Source of the DNA: Bacteroidales bacterium
GTDB taxonomy: Bacteria > Bacteroidota > Bacteroidia > Bacteroidales > Bacteroidaceae
Direction: 5' to 3'
Length of the DNA stretch: 44,126 nt
Assembly: GCA_004552155.1 (NCBI GenBank)
Contig: SFPF01000018.1
Span: forward strand, 1 to 44,126
Position numbers and translations under genes: made by a program. Positions 43,334 through 44,126 of the stretch are shown here, piece after piece. Every line of letters begins with the position of its first letter. Position 1 is the first letter of the stretch. A model generated the notes under the pieces. That model worked only from the letters and a program-made list of their open reading frames with translations, was not told where the DNA came from and ran no database searches.

Positions 43334-43757
43334 TTGGTCGAATTAAGATAAAAACCATTAAAACCGCTTGTTCTGTGTGGGCTGTCGCTTGCCTTATCGG
43401 ATAGTCCCCGAGCCTGTGAGCCTGTCGGCTCCCGTCTCGCGTCCTATCCGATAAGGCGGCGGTCGGTGCCCTCCCGCCCCACACAGAACAAGGGAAAAAC
43501 CAGGAAAAACCCGTTGTTAATGAAGTACCCAGTCATGTCTATATCCACGGCATCAAGGTCTCACGGTTTTTTATGGTTTTTTCCTTGCAACGTTTGAAGC
43601 GGGAGGGCACCGACCGCAGCCGCAGGGATTAAGGGCGAGCGTGAGCCGATTAGGCTCACAGGCTCGGCGTTAAGACCTGCGGCGTAGCCCAAAGGCTTCA
43701 AACGAAGCAAGATGTTTTTCATGGTTTTTATCAATATCATTTGATTAATTCGACCAA
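43334..43757. mobile_element. Family D MITE-like element with terminal inverted repeats
   Basis: 424 bp. The ends carry exact 13-bp inverted TTGGTCGAATTAA, then an 11-base ATAAAAACCAT inverted match (the right side has a 12-base insertion between the two blocks). Nested inverted pairs inside: CTTGTTCTGTGTGGG with CCCACACAGAACAAG, CTTATCGGATAG with CTATCCGATAAG, CGGTCGGTGCCCTCCCG with its complement near 43599, and GAGCCTGTGAGCC with its complement near 43653. No transposase is encoded. A weak direct repeat AAAAGAT lies near both ends but not exactly adjacent. Confidence 0.7.
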
Positions 43758-43790
43758 CAAGTAAAAAGATATTTTCCAAAGAAATAACGC

Positions 43791-44126
43791 ATGGTGCAGA
43801 CTTTCCGCAACAAGATGGCGACGAGCACGTTTACGCTGCCCGTGGTTTCGGTGCTCACGTTTATCGTGTGGGTGACCGATGCCGCGGGCAGCCGCGCGAT
43901 GTGGATAAGCCTGCTCTTCGCCGCGCTCACGGCCTATGCCCTCGCGGAATGGAACAACCGCTACGGCCTGCTGCGTATTCGCTCGCGCTTCGTGAGCGCG
44001 TCGTTTCTGTTGCTGATGTGCGCCAGCCCCTTCCTGCACACTGCCGCCGAAGGTTTGGCACCCGCGCTGTGCCTTGCGGTCAGTTACCTGCTGCTTTTCG
44101 CCTGCTACCAGCAACCGCGCTCGCAA
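43791..44126 (+). CDS. Partial integral membrane protein (runs off the right edge)
   Basis: At least 112 residues, open to the window end. MVQTFRNKMATSTFTLPVVS opens, followed by at least four hydrophobic helices (VVSVLTFIVWVTDAA, WISLLFAALTAYALAEW, SASFLLLMCASPFLHT, ALCLAVSYLLLFACYQQ). It may be a conserved membrane gene next to purD, but the family cannot be named. The family D element sits 33 bases before the start codon. Confidence 0.72.
   Translation, partial: MVQTFRNKMATSTFTLPVVSVLTFIVWVTDAAGSRAMWISLLFAALTAYALAEWNNRYGLLRIRSRFVSASFLLLMCASPFLHTAAEGLAPALCLAVSYLLLFACYQQPRSQ

Noticed and set aside
43334..43757. Complete insertion sequence
   Set aside because: Too short and no transposase frame; called MITE-like only.

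Overview
This window looks like a chromosomal segment of a Bacteroidales bacterium, most likely Prevotellaceae-like. The main evidence is the promoter type: a TAnnTTTG box lies upstream of most genes. Supporting evidence is the set of families present (MG2-type secreted proteins, PCMD and calycin-like exported proteins, an AspT/YidE antiporter, a WYL regulator, an OmpH-murI pair) and the large secreted proteins ending in a short tail of the type GLYIVNGKKxFVK. The assignment is inferred from families and motifs only; no rRNA is present.

Layout. 1-2.9 kb: a large exported MG2-domain protein. 2.9-6.8 kb: glycine C-acetyltransferase (kbl) converging on a PfkB kinase / S41 protease pair. 7.0-7.2 kb: two tRNA-Asn genes. 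7.3-11.7 kb: a four-gene minus-strand operon of exported proteins (PCMD lipoprotein, outer-membrane barrel, calycin-like protein, PCMD protein with sorting-like tail). 12.3-14.5 kb: a secreted Ig-like repeat protein. 14.8-20.2 kb: an alpha-2-macroglobulin-like protein. 20.6-21.7 kb: a WYL regulator and a small protein. 22.4-26.7 kb: a giant FN3/adhesin-like protein. 26.8-28.1 kb: a DUF4160 / DUF2442-HTH pair and a small exported protein. 28.3-30.0 kb: an AspT/YidE-type antiporter. 30.4-31.3 kb: an ECF sigma factor with its partner. 32.0-35.3 kb: two methyltransferases, an M15 dipeptidase and aroQ. 35.5-36.3 kb: xerD. 36.4-39.9 kb: a large secreted F5/8-type-C protein. 40.5-43.3 kb: ompH, murI and purD. 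43.8 kb to the end: a partial membrane protein.

Two things stand out beyond the gene list. First, the intergenic space carries at least four unrelated families of structured palindromic repeats. Family A consists of inverted arrays of a GTAAACRA octamer (3 copies, each next to a start codon). Family B is a 221-223 bp element built from GTGCCTGGAAGGCAC palindromes (2 copies, one inside the dipeptidase reading frame). Family C is an array with 21-bp period built around GTTACAAACTTTGTAAC (3 copies, about 9.7-9.9 kb apart). Family D is a 424-bp MITE-like element with terminal inverted repeats. I do not recognise any of them as a named family.

Second, an unusual number of otherwise well-conserved genes carry small lesions: the S41 protease (two), the macroglobulin, the WYL regulator, the FN3 protein, the antiporter, the anti-sigma-like gene, and an in-frame loss of the first catalytic His segment in xerD. 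This may be real decay, strain variation, or assembly error; the sequence alone cannot decide.

Functional themes are cell envelope and surface (exported proteins, OmpH chaperone, MurI, M15 dipeptidase), core metabolism (kbl, aroQ, purD, PfkB kinase), and regulation (ECF sigma pair, WYL).
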